DNA of 7,401 nucleotides from the NCBI GenBank assembly GCA_047623555.1, contig JBLHMP010000128.1:1-7401 (forward strand), written 5' to 3'. This DNA comes from NORP181 sp047623555 (lineage in GTDB: Bacteria; Pseudomonadota; Alphaproteobacteria; Rhodobacterales; Rhodobacteraceae). Position numbers and translations under genes: made by a program. Numbering within the stretch: the first letter of the stretch is position 1; each line of letters starts with the position of its first letter. The notes below the pieces were generated by a model. It worked only from the letters and a program-made list of their open reading frames with translations. It did no database searches and was not told the origin of the DNA. This document shows positions 1-6,522 of this stretch, piece after piece.

Positions 1-176
1 GTGCGGTCCACCGCGTCCCAGATCGCCGGAACCATGGCATCCCCAAGATGGATGTCGGTGCGGCGAAACCAGATACCGTGATTGGCGGCAGCTGCGTGCA
101 AAACCATACGGACCGGAGCACCACTGTGCAGCCCGGTTCCTTCAAATACAACAGATGTTTTTAGAGTATTTTGCAA
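1..176 (-). CDS. lpxC: LpxC, UDP-3-O-acyl-N-acetylglucosamine deacetylase (N-terminal part, runs off the left edge)
   Basis: LpxC is the zinc-dependent cytoplasmic deacetylase that carries out the first committed step of lipid A synthesis. Only the first 58 complete codons are in the window. The translation begins MQNTLKTSVVFEGTGLHSG and continues through PVRMVLHAAAANHGIWFRRTD, which matches the conserved LpxC N-terminus: QxTLK, the GxGLHSG motif at about residues 13-19, and the HGIxFRRTD block. The zinc-binding histidines lie beyond the edge. The start is a TTG at 176-174. An in-frame TAG sits only four codons upstream (188-186) and no ATG or GTG lies between, while AGAGG at 187-183 gives a six-base spacing. 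The position downstream of ftsZ is the usual alphaproteobacterial arrangement. A terminator separates it from ftsZ, so it is probably transcribed from its own promoter, which I could not place. Confidence 0.95.
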   Translation of the reverse strand, partial: MQNTLKTSVVFEGTGLHSGAPVRMVLHAAAANHGIWFRRTDIHLGDAMVPAIWDAVDR

Positions 177-182
177 GTTCAG

Positions 183-187
183 CCTCT
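183..187 (-). promoter_or_regulatory. Ribosome binding site that fixes the TTG start of lpxC
   Basis: On the minus strand AGAGG stands six bases before the TTG. Together with the in-frame TAG just upstream, it leaves TTG as the only reasonable start. The site is seen directly; its use is inferred. Confidence 0.75.
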
Positions 188-202
188 AGTGTCTGTTTCA
201 TC

Positions 203-215
203 GCCCGCAGCGGGC
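203..215. repeat. Short GC-rich hairpin in the lpxC leader
   Basis: GCCCGCAGCGGGC is a perfect palindrome about a central A, giving five GC pairs with a three-base loop. On the plus strand it is followed by TTTCTT and looks like a small terminator. On the minus strand it would lie about 27 bases before the lpxC start, inside the 5' leader. No plus-strand gene needs terminating here, so its role is unclear. Confidence 0.45.
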
Positions 216-266
216 TTTCTTGCTAAATGAGGTAAGGGAGCAACCCACGGGTCACAACACAATCTT

Positions 267-294
267 TGTAACGGACTGAAACATCGCTGTTACA
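267..294. repeat. Inverted repeat TGTAAC-N16-GTTACA upstream of lpxC
   Basis: Two perfect six-base half sites, TGTAAC at 267-272 and GTTACA at 289-294, are separated by 16 bases in the ftsZ-lpxC gap. Centre-to-centre spacing is 22 bases, about two helical turns, which suits a dimeric DNA-binding protein on one face of the DNA. It could instead be a chance match or a weak stem. A smaller hairpin, GGCAG-AACC-CTGCC, lies next to it at 299-312. I do not recognise the half site as belonging to a named regulator with certainty. Confidence 0.4.
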
Positions 295-337
295 TATCGG
301 CAGAACCCTGCCTATGCCACACTAAGGTGCTGATATT

Positions 338-370
338 AAAACATAAAAGGCCACCCTAAGGCGGCCCTTT
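338..370 (-). terminator. Rho-independent terminator after ftsZ
   Basis: Read on the minus strand, AAAGGGCCGCC (370-360) pairs with GGTGGCCTTTT (355-345) across a TTAG loop. That is an 11-bp stem with two G-U pairs, followed by ATG and a run of four T. It begins 21 bases after the ftsZ stop codon. It should end the murB-ddlB-ftsQAZ transcript and separate it from lpxC. Confidence 0.85.
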
Positions 371-391
371 CCAAATGATTTGTGACTGAAA

Positions 392-2020
392 TTAATTCGC
401 CTGACGTCGCAAAAACGCTGGTATTTCAATCCGGTCCTGCTCGGCGTCGCTCTCGTGTTGTGGTTCTACCGCTAGGTCACGTTGCTGTGCCTGCCCCGAA
501 TAGACGGTAGGCTGTGGCTTAGGAGCAGCCGGTGTATCGCTGGCGTGCCCGGTCATCCGTGTGATGAAAGAGTTGATACCAAAGCGCGGTTTGTCGGCGA
601 CAACAGCGGCCACAGGTTCGGGGGCTGGTGCGTTGCCTTGCTGAGGTGCCGGAGTGGCATTTTGTGCAGCAGCGTGCAGACGCACCATTGCCTCGGGCGA
701 TGGGGTTCCGGGGGCTTGGGCCTGTGGGGCAACGAACATTTCGGGGGCCGCCTCCAATGTTTCCATCTGCGGTTCAAACGCCGGAACTCTGGGTTGATAG
801 ACCGGCGATGGCAGACCATCCTCTTCGGGTGCAACGTCGACGGACCCAAAAAAGTCTTCGACCAGATCTTCGGCGACCTCTTGTACGTCCATGCCCGAGA
901 ACAACGTTTGATCGTGCTCAGCGGCCACTTCGGCCTGGGCCGCAACCGGCTCAAGCAGATCAAACGGCTGCGCATGCGCCTCTTCCATCGCCACGGACCG
1001 CTTTAGCGGTGCGGCCAAAGGACGGCGTGGGATTGGCATATCGGCCTGAATATCAACCGCGTCGATACCCGTAGCCACAACGCTAACGCGCATCATACCT
1101 TCCATGTCCGGATCAAGAGTTGAGCCGACGATGATGTTCGCCTCGGGGTCAACCTCTTCGCGGATGCGGTTGGCGGCTTCGTCCAGTTCAAACAATGTCA
1201 GGTCATGCGCCCCAGTGATGTTGATCAGAACACCTTTGGCACCGCGCAGGCTGATTTCGTCAAGTAGCGGGTTGGCGATGGCCATTTCGGCGGCTTCGAT
1301 GGCGCGGTTTTCGCCTTCGGCTTCGCCGGTGCCCATCATTGCTTTGCCCATTTCGTCCATGACGGCGCGAACATCAGCAAAGTCTAGGTTGATCAGGCCG
1401 GGACGCACCATCAGGTCGGTGACGCCTTTGACACCCTGATACAGCACATCATCGGCAAGGCTGAAGGCCTCGGTAAATGTGGTTTTTTCGTTCGCCAACC
1501 GGAACAGGTTCTGGTTGGGGATGATGATCAGCGTGTCGACAACTTTTTGCAGGGCCTCAACACCGTCTTCGGCCTGCTTCATACGTTTGGCGCCCTCAAA
1601 CTGGAACGGCTTGGTGACAACACCAACGGTAAGAACACCCAGTTCACGTGCCGCTTGTGCGATGATCGGAGCCGCGCCGGTTCCGGTGCCCCCGCCCATG
1701 CCTGCGGTGATGAAACACATATGCGCACCTGCCAGATGATCGACGATCTGTTCGATGCTTTCCTCGGCTGCGGCGGCACCAACACTGGCCCGTGCGCCCG
1801 CGCCCAGACCTTCGGTGACCGTGATACCCAACTGTACTTTGTTGGTCGCCAAATTCTGCTGAAGCGCCTGTGCGTCGGTATTTGCGACCACAAAATCAAC
1901 ACCGTCCAGATCCTTTTGGATCATGTTGTTGACTGCATTGCCGCCTGCCCCACCGACACCGAATACGGTGATACGGGGGCGTAAATCCTGCTGTCCGGCC
2001 ATCGAAAGGTTCAATGTCAT
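392..2020 (-). CDS. ftsZ: FtsZ, tubulin-like cell division GTPase
   Basis: FtsZ polymerises with GTP into the cytoplasmic Z-ring at the division site. The 542-residue protein shows GVGGAGGNAV at 21-30, the tubulin signature GGGTGTG at 109-115, and the T7 synergy loop NLDFADV at 211-217, whose two aspartates complete the GTPase site of the next subunit. The globular part ends near 320. An unstructured Pro/Ala/Glu-rich linker of about 200 residues follows, interrupted by PRFGINSFITRMTGH at 478-492, and the protein closes with IEIPAFLRRQ at 531-540, the peptide that binds FtsA and other partners. The long linker is typical of alphaproteobacteria; E. coli FtsZ is about 383 residues. The start is ATG with GGCGGA seven bases upstream. 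A 176-base gap separates it from ftsA; TATAAC at 2065-2060 could be a -10 box but lacks a good -35. A terminator follows the gene. Confidence 0.99.
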   Translation of the reverse strand: MTLNLSMAGQQDLRPRITVFGVGGAGGNAVNNMIQKDLDGVDFVVANTDAQALQQNLATNKVQLGITVTEGLGAGARASVGAAAAEESIEQIVDHLAGAHMCFITAGMGGGTGTGAAPIIAQAARELGVLTVGVVTKPFQFEGAKRMKQAEDGVEALQKVVDTLIIIPNQNLFRLANEKTTFTEAFSLADDVLYQGVKGVTDLMVRPGLINLDFADVRAVMDEMGKAMMGTGEAEGENRAIEAAEMAIANPLLDEISLRGAKGVLINITGAHDLTLFELDEAANRIREEVDPEANIIVGSTLDPDMEGMMRVSVVATGIDAVDIQADMPIPRRPLAAPLKRSVAMEEAHAQPFDLLEPVAAQAEVAAEHDQTLFSGMDVQEVAEDLVEDFFGSVDVAPEEDGLPSPVYQPRVPAFEPQMETLEAAPEMFVAPQAQAPGTPSPEAMVRLHAAAQNATPAPQQGNAPAPEPVAAVVADKPRFGINSFITRMTGHASDTPAAPKPQPTVYSGQAQQRDLAVEPQHESDAEQDRIEIPAFLRRQAN

Positions 2021-2161
2021 CTTAATATCCGCCTGTGCTGCCTGCCCGCATTCGCGCGCGTTATATTCTGCCTGTCTGATCTGACCTTAGTCACCCAAAG
2101 ACAAGTCGTCACTCAAAAAACGCAATTTTACCCCAAAATATAGGCAAATTGTTGCGCAAAC

Positions 2162-2196
2162 CCGCTTGATATCGTCCAAATGGCGATATCTAGCGG
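2162..2196 (-). other. Strong intercistronic hairpin directly after the ftsA stop codon
   Basis: On the minus strand CCGCT-A-GATATCG (2196-2184) pairs with CGATATC-A-AGCGG (2174-2162), giving 12 pairs around a single A-A mismatch and a nine-base loop CCATTTGGA. The structure starts at the base next to the ftsA TAA. It is followed by GGTTTGCGC rather than a T run, so it is not a standard terminator. A role in mRNA processing, 3'-end protection of ftsQA, or attenuation before ftsZ is possible. The structure is seen; the function is inference. Confidence 0.7.
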
Positions 2197-3531
2197 TTAC
2201 CAGTTGTCCCGAAACCATTTCACCGCCCGTTTGAGCGAGCGTGCGGGGTAGCGATCTACCGGAATTTCAAAATCCCACCATTCGTCCTGTGGGTTGGCAG
2301 CAAACAAACAAAGACCAACAGCCCCGGCAAACCCCGGCCCTGTGGCCGCCTGTGGCAATCCGTGAACCCGCAAGGGGCGCCCCAGGCGTACCTGTTGGCC
2401 CAAAATACGGCTGGCCAGTGCATCAAGCCCCTGAATCTGGCTGCCACCACCGGTCAACACGATCTGCTGGCTTGGCAGATGTTCAAACCCGGCGGCGTCC
2501 AGACGGGCGCGTACCTCTTCGAGGATTTCCTCGACCCTTGGGCGCATAATGCCGATCAGTTCCGCCCGCGACACAGTGCGACGGTCGTGTTCCCAGTCGC
2601 CGGTATCGCCGCCAATGTCGATCATCTCGCGGTCATCCATGCCGGTGGCGTGGACACCTCCATAAAACGTTTTGATCCGCTCGGCATTGGTCATGGGCAC
2701 GCCCAGACCTTTGGAAATATCGGCGGTGATATGATCGCCACCCATACGCACGGAATCGGCATAAATCATGTGTTTCTTCATAAAGATCGAAATTCCTGTT
2801 GAGCCACCGCCCATATCAATACAGGCCGCCCCAAGTTCCTGTTCATCCTCAACCAGCGACGAAATACCTGTGACATAGGACGAGGACGCAATGCCCGCCA
2901 ATTCCAGATCACAGCGTTTGATACAATAGGCGAGGTTCTGAATGGCGTCGCCATCCACCGTCAGCATATGCATATCCACCGACAGCGACTGGCCCAATTG
3001 CCCACGCGGGTCCGCCAGACCCGAACGGTGATCGAGCGCGAAATTCACCGGCTGTGCATGCAGCACCTCGCGGCCCGCGCCATAATCGGGCACATCACAG
3101 GCCGCCAACACGCGCGAAATCTCGTTCTCGGTGACAACCTGGCCTTCCAGCTCAATCTGCGCGTTTAGCCCGTAGGACCGCGGATTGGCCCCGGAGAAAC
3201 AGGCAATCACGTGATCAACCCGGATTTCAGCCATCTTTTGCGCCGCCTGCAGCGCCGTGCGAATGGCACGTTCGGTTTCCTGCATGGCGTTGACTTCGCC
3301 GAAATTCACGCCACGCGACCGGGTGGTGGCCGCGCCGATAACCCTAAACCCCGATTGCCCGGCCAATGAGCCAATTGAGTTGTCTTCGCTGAGGCGGCCA
3401 GTGCCATCAAAACGCAACACAAGGCAGGCGATTTTGGAACTGCCAACATCCAGAATGGCCACAACACCACGTTGCATTGCCTGATGCCGCATCTGCCGCA
3501 TCGCCCGTTGGGACTGGTAAAGGTCTGTCAT
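2197..3531 (-). CDS. ftsA: FtsA, actin-like divisome protein and membrane anchor of FtsZ
   Basis: FtsA is an actin-family ATPase that tethers FtsZ filaments to the inner membrane and recruits later division proteins. The 444-residue protein has the first phosphate loop ILDVGSSKIACLV at 26-38, followed by the family-specific SHS2 (1C) subdomain at about 100-190. The second phosphate motif CIDMGGGSTGISIF is at 237-250, and the adenosine motif IVLTGGGSQIQGL at 357-369. The C-terminal stretch RSLKRAVKWFRDNW (431-444) is basic and aromatic, as expected of the amphipathic membrane-targeting helix. Length is slightly above the E. coli protein (420). The N-terminal extension of about 20 residues is rich in Arg, Gln and Met, as in related bacteria. 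The ATG lies three bases after the ftsQ stop, so the two are translationally close. The ribosome binding site is weak (GGAAG inside the end of ftsQ). Confidence 0.98.
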   Translation of the reverse strand: MTDLYQSQRAMRQMRHQAMQRGVVAILDVGSSKIACLVLRFDGTGRLSEDNSIGSLAGQSGFRVIGAATTRSRGVNFGEVNAMQETERAIRTALQAAQKMAEIRVDHVIACFSGANPRSYGLNAQIELEGQVVTENEISRVLAACDVPDYGAGREVLHAQPVNFALDHRSGLADPRGQLGQSLSVDMHMLTVDGDAIQNLAYCIKRCDLELAGIASSSYVTGISSLVEDEQELGAACIDMGGGSTGISIFMKKHMIYADSVRMGGDHITADISKGLGVPMTNAERIKTFYGGVHATGMDDREMIDIGGDTGDWEHDRRTVSRAELIGIMRPRVEEILEEVRARLDAAGFEHLPSQQIVLTGGGSQIQGLDALASRILGQQVRLGRPLRVHGLPQAATGPGFAGAVGLCLFAANPQDEWWDFEIPVDRYPARSLKRAVKWFRDNW

Positions 3532-3534
3532 CGT

Positions 3535-4407
3535 CTATTGCCCGCTTCCGTTAATTTCTCTGATCCGCCACCAGTCTTTGACCGCCTCAGGCGACATTCG
3601 AATGGTTGGCCGCGCCGCAATGCGCATATCCACGACAACAAGATCGCGTTTCAGCATGTCGCGCGCCTGATTAAGAGCAATGACATGCTCAAGCGCCCGC
3701 ACCGGGTTGTCGACCGGCAGCAAAATACGTTGATCGCGGTCCAAAACCACATCCCACCGCCGCTCGCCGATGCGGACAAGACCGCGCACCCGGTCACTTA
3801 GCGGTCCGGTGGCTGCGATCAGGGCAAGGGCCTCGGTGACATGCTGGTCGGCGCCGTTGCCCGCAATCAACGGCAAATCAACCCGCGCCGTGCGCCGCAA
3901 AACCTCATCTACATAGGTGCCGGTTTCGTCCAACAACGCGATGCCGCTGCGATCACGCCAAACCACAACCGGCAGGCGTTCGGTGACATCAATCTGCAAA
4001 ACGCCGCCCGGCCTGATCCGCACACTGGCGGTTTTCACCGGAGCCAGCCCGGCAATCATATTTCGTATCTGTTCCAGATCCATATCAAACGAACTGATCG
4101 GGAAATCCAAAGGCACCACCTGACGGATATCCTCGGCCAGATTAAGCCCGGCGCCGTCGATGGCCATCAGCGACACCATGAATTCGGGGCGTTCCTGAAT
4201 ATTTGACCGTATTTCAGCGACAAACTGGTTTAGCGCATCACGCCGTTGTTCGTTGGCCAAAAAACCGCTGGTTGCCGCAAAAACCACAGCAACGGGAATG
4301 CCGATCCGCAGCAAAAGCCGCACTCCCGGCGTCAGCATCAGCCGCTGTATCCGATAAGATAACCGCGACGGCGCCGGATCATGTTTGGGATGGCTCACCT
4401 GTTGCAT
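3535..4407 (-). CDS. ftsQ: FtsQ, bitopic divisome protein
   Basis: FtsQ is a single-pass inner membrane protein that recruits FtsB and FtsL in the periplasm and links early and late divisome proteins. With the start chosen here it has 290 residues: a basic cytoplasmic tail (1-30), one membrane helix at about 31-50 (LLLRIGIPVAVVFAATSGFL), a POTRA domain at about 76-146 ending in VTERLP, and the FtsQ-type beta domain at about 147-265 (VVVWRDRSGIALLDETG is typical). I chose ATG at 4407-4405 because AGGA stands six bases upstream. A GTG nine codons earlier (4434) would lengthen it to 299 residues but has no clear ribosome binding site and would increase the overlap with ddlB. The ATG overlaps the last 13 bases of ddlB, and ftsA starts three bases after its TAG, so ddlB-ftsQ-ftsA form one transcription unit. 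Confidence 0.95.
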   Translation of the reverse strand: MQQVSHPKHDPAPSRLSYRIQRLMLTPGVRLLLRIGIPVAVVFAATSGFLANEQRRDALNQFVAEIRSNIQERPEFMVSLMAIDGAGLNLAEDIRQVVPLDFPISSFDMDLEQIRNMIAGLAPVKTASVRIRPGGVLQIDVTERLPVVVWRDRSGIALLDETGTYVDEVLRRTARVDLPLIAGNGADQHVTEALALIAATGPLSDRVRGLVRIGERRWDVVLDRDQRILLPVDNPVRALEHVIALNQARDMLKRDLVVVDMRIAARPTIRMSPEAVKDWWRIREINGSGQ

Positions 4408-5315
4408 GATGCGTCCTGAACCATCCAGCGACACATTTCGCCGAAACTCATGCCCAAATGGGCCGCCTGTTCCGGGGTCAGCGACGTTGGCGTCATCCCC
4501 GGCTGGGTGTTGGTTTCCAGCAGGATCAAACCGTCGATGCCACGGGTTTCATCCCAGCGAAAATCGGTTCGGCTGACCCCACGACAGCCCAAAACGTCAT
4601 GCGCCTTTAGGGCGTAACTCATACATAGGTCGAAAATCTGTTGCGGGACATCTGCAGGCACCACATGGCGTGACCCGCCTGGCGTGTATTTGGCGTCGTA
4701 ATCATACCAACCATCGGTGATGATATCGGTCACGGTCAACGCCCGGTCGCCCATCACGGTCGTGGTCAATTCACGCCCCGGAGCAAAAGCTTCAACCATC
4801 ACATCGGCGGGCATTTGGGCGGACAATTGCGGCGGACCATTGGCGGCCTCATGCACGATATAAACACCGACGCTTGAACCTTCGTTGTTGGGTTTCACCA
4901 CATAGGGCGGCAGCATCACGTGGCCTGCCATGACCTCTGCTTTGGGAAAAATACCGCTTGGAACGGTTGGCAGCCCAGCCACCTCAAACACCATCTTGCT
5001 GCGCTGCTTGTCCATTGCCAAAGCCGAGGCCAGAACCCCGGAATGGGTATACGGCAGGCTCAGCCACTCCAGCAAACCCTGCACACAACCATCTTCGCCC
5101 CAACGACCATGCAGGGCGTTAAATACCACGTCAGGGGAAATTTCACGCAAACGATCACAGAGGTCTGGCCCGGCATCCACCGTCACCACCTCATATCCTT
5201 CGCCCGCAAGAGCGGTTGCGCATTCACGCCCGCTGGACAGAGACACTTCGCGCTCAGCCGAAGGTCCGCCCATCAATACCGCCACTTTTTGGGGTGTCAT
5301 GCTCGACTGACCCAA
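4395..5315 (-). CDS. ddlB: D-alanine--D-alanine ligase (DdlB type)
   Basis: This cytoplasmic ATP-grasp enzyme joins two D-alanines, supplying the dipeptide that MurF adds to the peptidoglycan precursor. In the 306-residue protein GGPSAEREVS (16-25) holds the glutamate matching E. coli E15. LHGRWGEDG (68-76) and AMDKQRSK (100-107) are also conserved. KPNNEGSSVG (141-150) carries the serine matching S150, and YDYDAKY (204-210) the tyrosine matching Y216 that favours D-Ala over D-lactate. LLETNTQPGMTPTSL (265-279) provides the Mg-ATP ligands, so the enzyme looks intact. The start is uncertain: TTG at 5315 has GAGG eight bases upstream, while ATG at 5300 would give 301 residues starting MTPQKVAVLMGG with a weaker site. 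The stop TGA overlaps the ftsQ start by 13 bases. The 95-base gap from murB shows no convincing promoter or terminator. Confidence 0.97.
   Translation of the reverse strand: MGQSSMTPQKVAVLMGGPSAEREVSLSSGRECATALAGEGYEVVTVDAGPDLCDRLREISPDVVFNALHGRWGEDGCVQGLLEWLSLPYTHSGVLASALAMDKQRSKMVFEVAGLPTVPSGIFPKAEVMAGHVMLPPYVVKPNNEGSSVGVYIVHEAANGPPQLSAQMPADVMVEAFAPGRELTTTVMGDRALTVTDIITDGWYDYDAKYTPGGSRHVVPADVPQQIFDLCMSYALKAHDVLGCRGVSRTDFRWDETRGIDGLILLETNTQPGMTPTSLTPEQAAHLGMSFGEMCRWMVQDASCNR
4414..4417 (-). promoter_or_regulatory. Ribosome binding site deciding the ftsQ start
   Basis: AGGA on the minus strand, inside the last codons of ddlB, is six bases from the ATG at 4407. The alternative upstream GTG at 4434 has no comparable site, so the shorter FtsQ is favoured. 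Confidence 0.6.
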
Positions 5316-5410
5316 ATCTAGTGCCTCAATGTCCCCGGACCTTTGCGATCCGTGTTGTTATCCCTGTATGCACGCGCCCGTTTTTGCCTAATTGGGTCTA
5401 CGATCAGGGT

Positions 5411-6337
5411 CTATTTTTTATTTAACGGATCACCGACCCGCATAATTTCCCACTCTAGCGTAATACCTGTTGAATCGTAAACCTTTTTTCGCACGTCATC
5501 GCCCAATCCTTCCAGATCGGCCGCCGTGGCGTTGTTGGCATTGATCAGGAAATTCGGGTGTTTTTCGCTCATCTGCGCGCCCCCCCGCCGCGCGCCACGC
5601 AGGCCCGCGTCGTCAATCACCTTCCAGGCCTTTAGATCATGCACATCATCCGCCCGCCCAGTGCTGGAAAACCCCGCTGGGTTGCGGAACGTGCTGCCGG
5701 CACTGCGATCCCTGGTTGGCTGCGTCGCGTCCCTTTTGGCGATCTGCGCGACCATCCGCGCATGAAGCGTTTCCGGCACACCCGCCGGGGCCTCAAACAC
5801 CGCCTCAACCAGCACCGCGCCCTGGGGCACATCGCTTTGCCGATAGCGCAGGTTCAGATCGTCCCGCGTCAGGGTTTTGATGTCGCCCTGACGTGTCACA
5901 ATTGTCACCCTGTCCAAAACATCCGCGGTATAGCTACCGTAACAGCCGGCATTCATCGTCACAGCGCCACCAATGCTGCCCGGGATCGTGCGCAGAAACG
6001 TCAGATCAAGACCGGCATCCGCCGCTTTGCGCGCCACATGCCCATCCAACGCCGCCGCCCCCGCCGTCACCCGCGTGCCATCAACATTGATCTGGTTAAA
6101 ACCGCGCCCAAGCCTGATCACCACAGCCCGAAGCCCGCCATCGCGCACAATCAGGTTTGAACCAACACCCATGGGGAAAACTTCAACGCCCGCATCCAGC
6201 CCCCGTAGGAACTGTGCGAGGTCATCAACATCCGCAGGTTGAAACACCCAATCCGCAGGGCCTCCGACCCGCAGCCACGTGAGGTCTGAGAGGTCTCGGT
6301 TCTGGGTGAGCTTGCCGCGTGGGGTGGGGAGATTCAT
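5411..6337 (-). CDS. murB: UDP-N-acetylenolpyruvoylglucosamine reductase (MurB)
   Basis: MurB is the FAD- and NADPH-dependent cytoplasmic reductase that converts UDP-GlcNAc-enolpyruvate to UDP-MurNAc, the second committed step of peptidoglycan synthesis. The 308 residues show the FAD-binding fold: TWLRVGGPAD (20-29), PMGVGSNLIVRDGG (55-68), and FLRTIPGSIGGAVTMNAGCYG (114-134). The catalytic region follows: YRQS at 165-168, AGSTFRNP at 213-220 with the proton-donor serine, GGAQMSEKHPNFLIN at 252-266, and LEWEIMRVG at 294-302 with the conserved glutamate. It is the shorter MurB class. The ATG at 6337 is chosen because GAGGG lies five bases upstream and MNLPTPRGKL is a normal MurB beginning; the frame stays open 23 codons further up to 6406 but that part runs into the repeat region. 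A run of seven G codes for part of RRGG near 250-253. Confidence 0.98.
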   Translation of the reverse strand: MNLPTPRGKLTQNRDLSDLTWLRVGGPADWVFQPADVDDLAQFLRGLDAGVEVFPMGVGSNLIVRDGGLRAVVIRLGRGFNQINVDGTRVTAGAAALDGHVARKAADAGLDLTFLRTIPGSIGGAVTMNAGCYGSYTADVLDRVTIVTRQGDIKTLTRDDLNLRYRQSDVPQGAVLVEAVFEAPAGVPETLHARMVAQIAKRDATQPTRDRSAGSTFRNPAGFSSTGRADDVHDLKAWKVIDDAGLRGARRGGAQMSEKHPNFLINANNATAADLEGLGDDVRKKVYDSTGITLEWEIMRVGDPLNKK

Positions 6338-6342
6338 TGTAA

Positions 6343-6347
6343 CCCTC
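6343..6347 (-). promoter_or_regulatory. Ribosome binding site deciding the murB start
   Basis: GAGGG on the minus strand stands five bases before the ATG at 6337 and is the best Shine-Dalgarno match in the window. It argues against the longer frame that begins at 6406. Confidence 0.8.
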
Positions 6348-6364
6348 GATCTAATCCAATCCGC

Positions 6365-6393
6365 ATGTAACTGACGCACCAAACCCCTGTAAA
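6365..6393 (-). promoter_or_regulatory. Possible sigma-70 promoter for murB
   Basis: On the minus strand TTTACA (6393-6388, five of six against TTGACA) is followed after 17 bases by TTACAT (6370-6365, three of six against TATAAT). A start near 6358 would give a leader of about 20 bases carrying the GAGGG site. The -10 is weak and the match is by eye. Confidence 0.25.
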
Positions 6394-6434
6394 CCCGTCC
6401 CACCAATAGCGCGGGTCACAAAGTGGCCCGTGCC

Positions 6435-6462
6435 GCGCCCGACCCTCCCAACGGGAGGGCGC
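6435..6462. repeat. GC-rich hairpin within the repeat cluster
   Basis: CCCTCCC (6443-6449) and GGGAGGG (6453-6459) form a perfect 7-bp stem around AAC. GCGCCC (6435-6440) can also pair with GGGCGC (6457-6462), giving an alternative ten-pair stem with GACCC bulged out. Two competing pairings of the same right arm are visible. No T run follows on either strand, so it is not a standard terminator. Confidence 0.7.
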
Positions 6463-6499
6463 ACTTACGTGCCCCCTGAGCTAAAGCTCGCTCCAGCCT

Positions 6500-6522
6500 C
6501 AAACGCTCTACCAGAGCGTTTG
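6500..6522. repeat. Perfect 10-bp hairpin within the repeat cluster
   Basis: CAAACGCTCT (6500-6509) and AGAGCGTTTG (6513-6522) are exact reverse complements around an ACC loop. It is the longest perfect inverted repeat in the window. It lacks a following T run on both strands, which argues against a Rho-independent terminator. Confidence 0.75.

Noticed and set aside
482..1006. Long plus-strand reading frames opposite ftsZ (also 1104-1439 and 1547-1984)
   Set aside because: They lie wholly antisense to a clearly conserved FtsZ, have no ribosome binding sites or recognisable domains, and reflect codon bias of the gene on the other strand.
2362..2802. Plus-strand frames opposite ftsA, ftsQ, ddlB and murB
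   Set aside because: These are antisense to well-identified genes and their translations show no family features.
5316..5410. Promoter or terminator in the murB-ddlB gap
   Set aside because: GATAAC near 5360 has no matching -35 and no stable stem is present, so murB and ddlB are probably read through.
5580..5586. Run of seven C (G on the coding strand) inside murB as a phase-variation tract
   Set aside because: It encodes part of the conserved RRGGAQ region in a GC-rich context; seven bases is short for slippage control and an essential gene is an unlikely target.
6338..6406. 23-codon upstream extension of murB
   Set aside because: The extension has no ribosome binding site, enters the inverted-repeat zone and adds residues not normal for MurB; the GAGGG before 6337 settles the start.
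6500..6522. Rho-independent terminator for the unknown gene
   Set aside because: The stem is perfect but neither strand has a T run after it.
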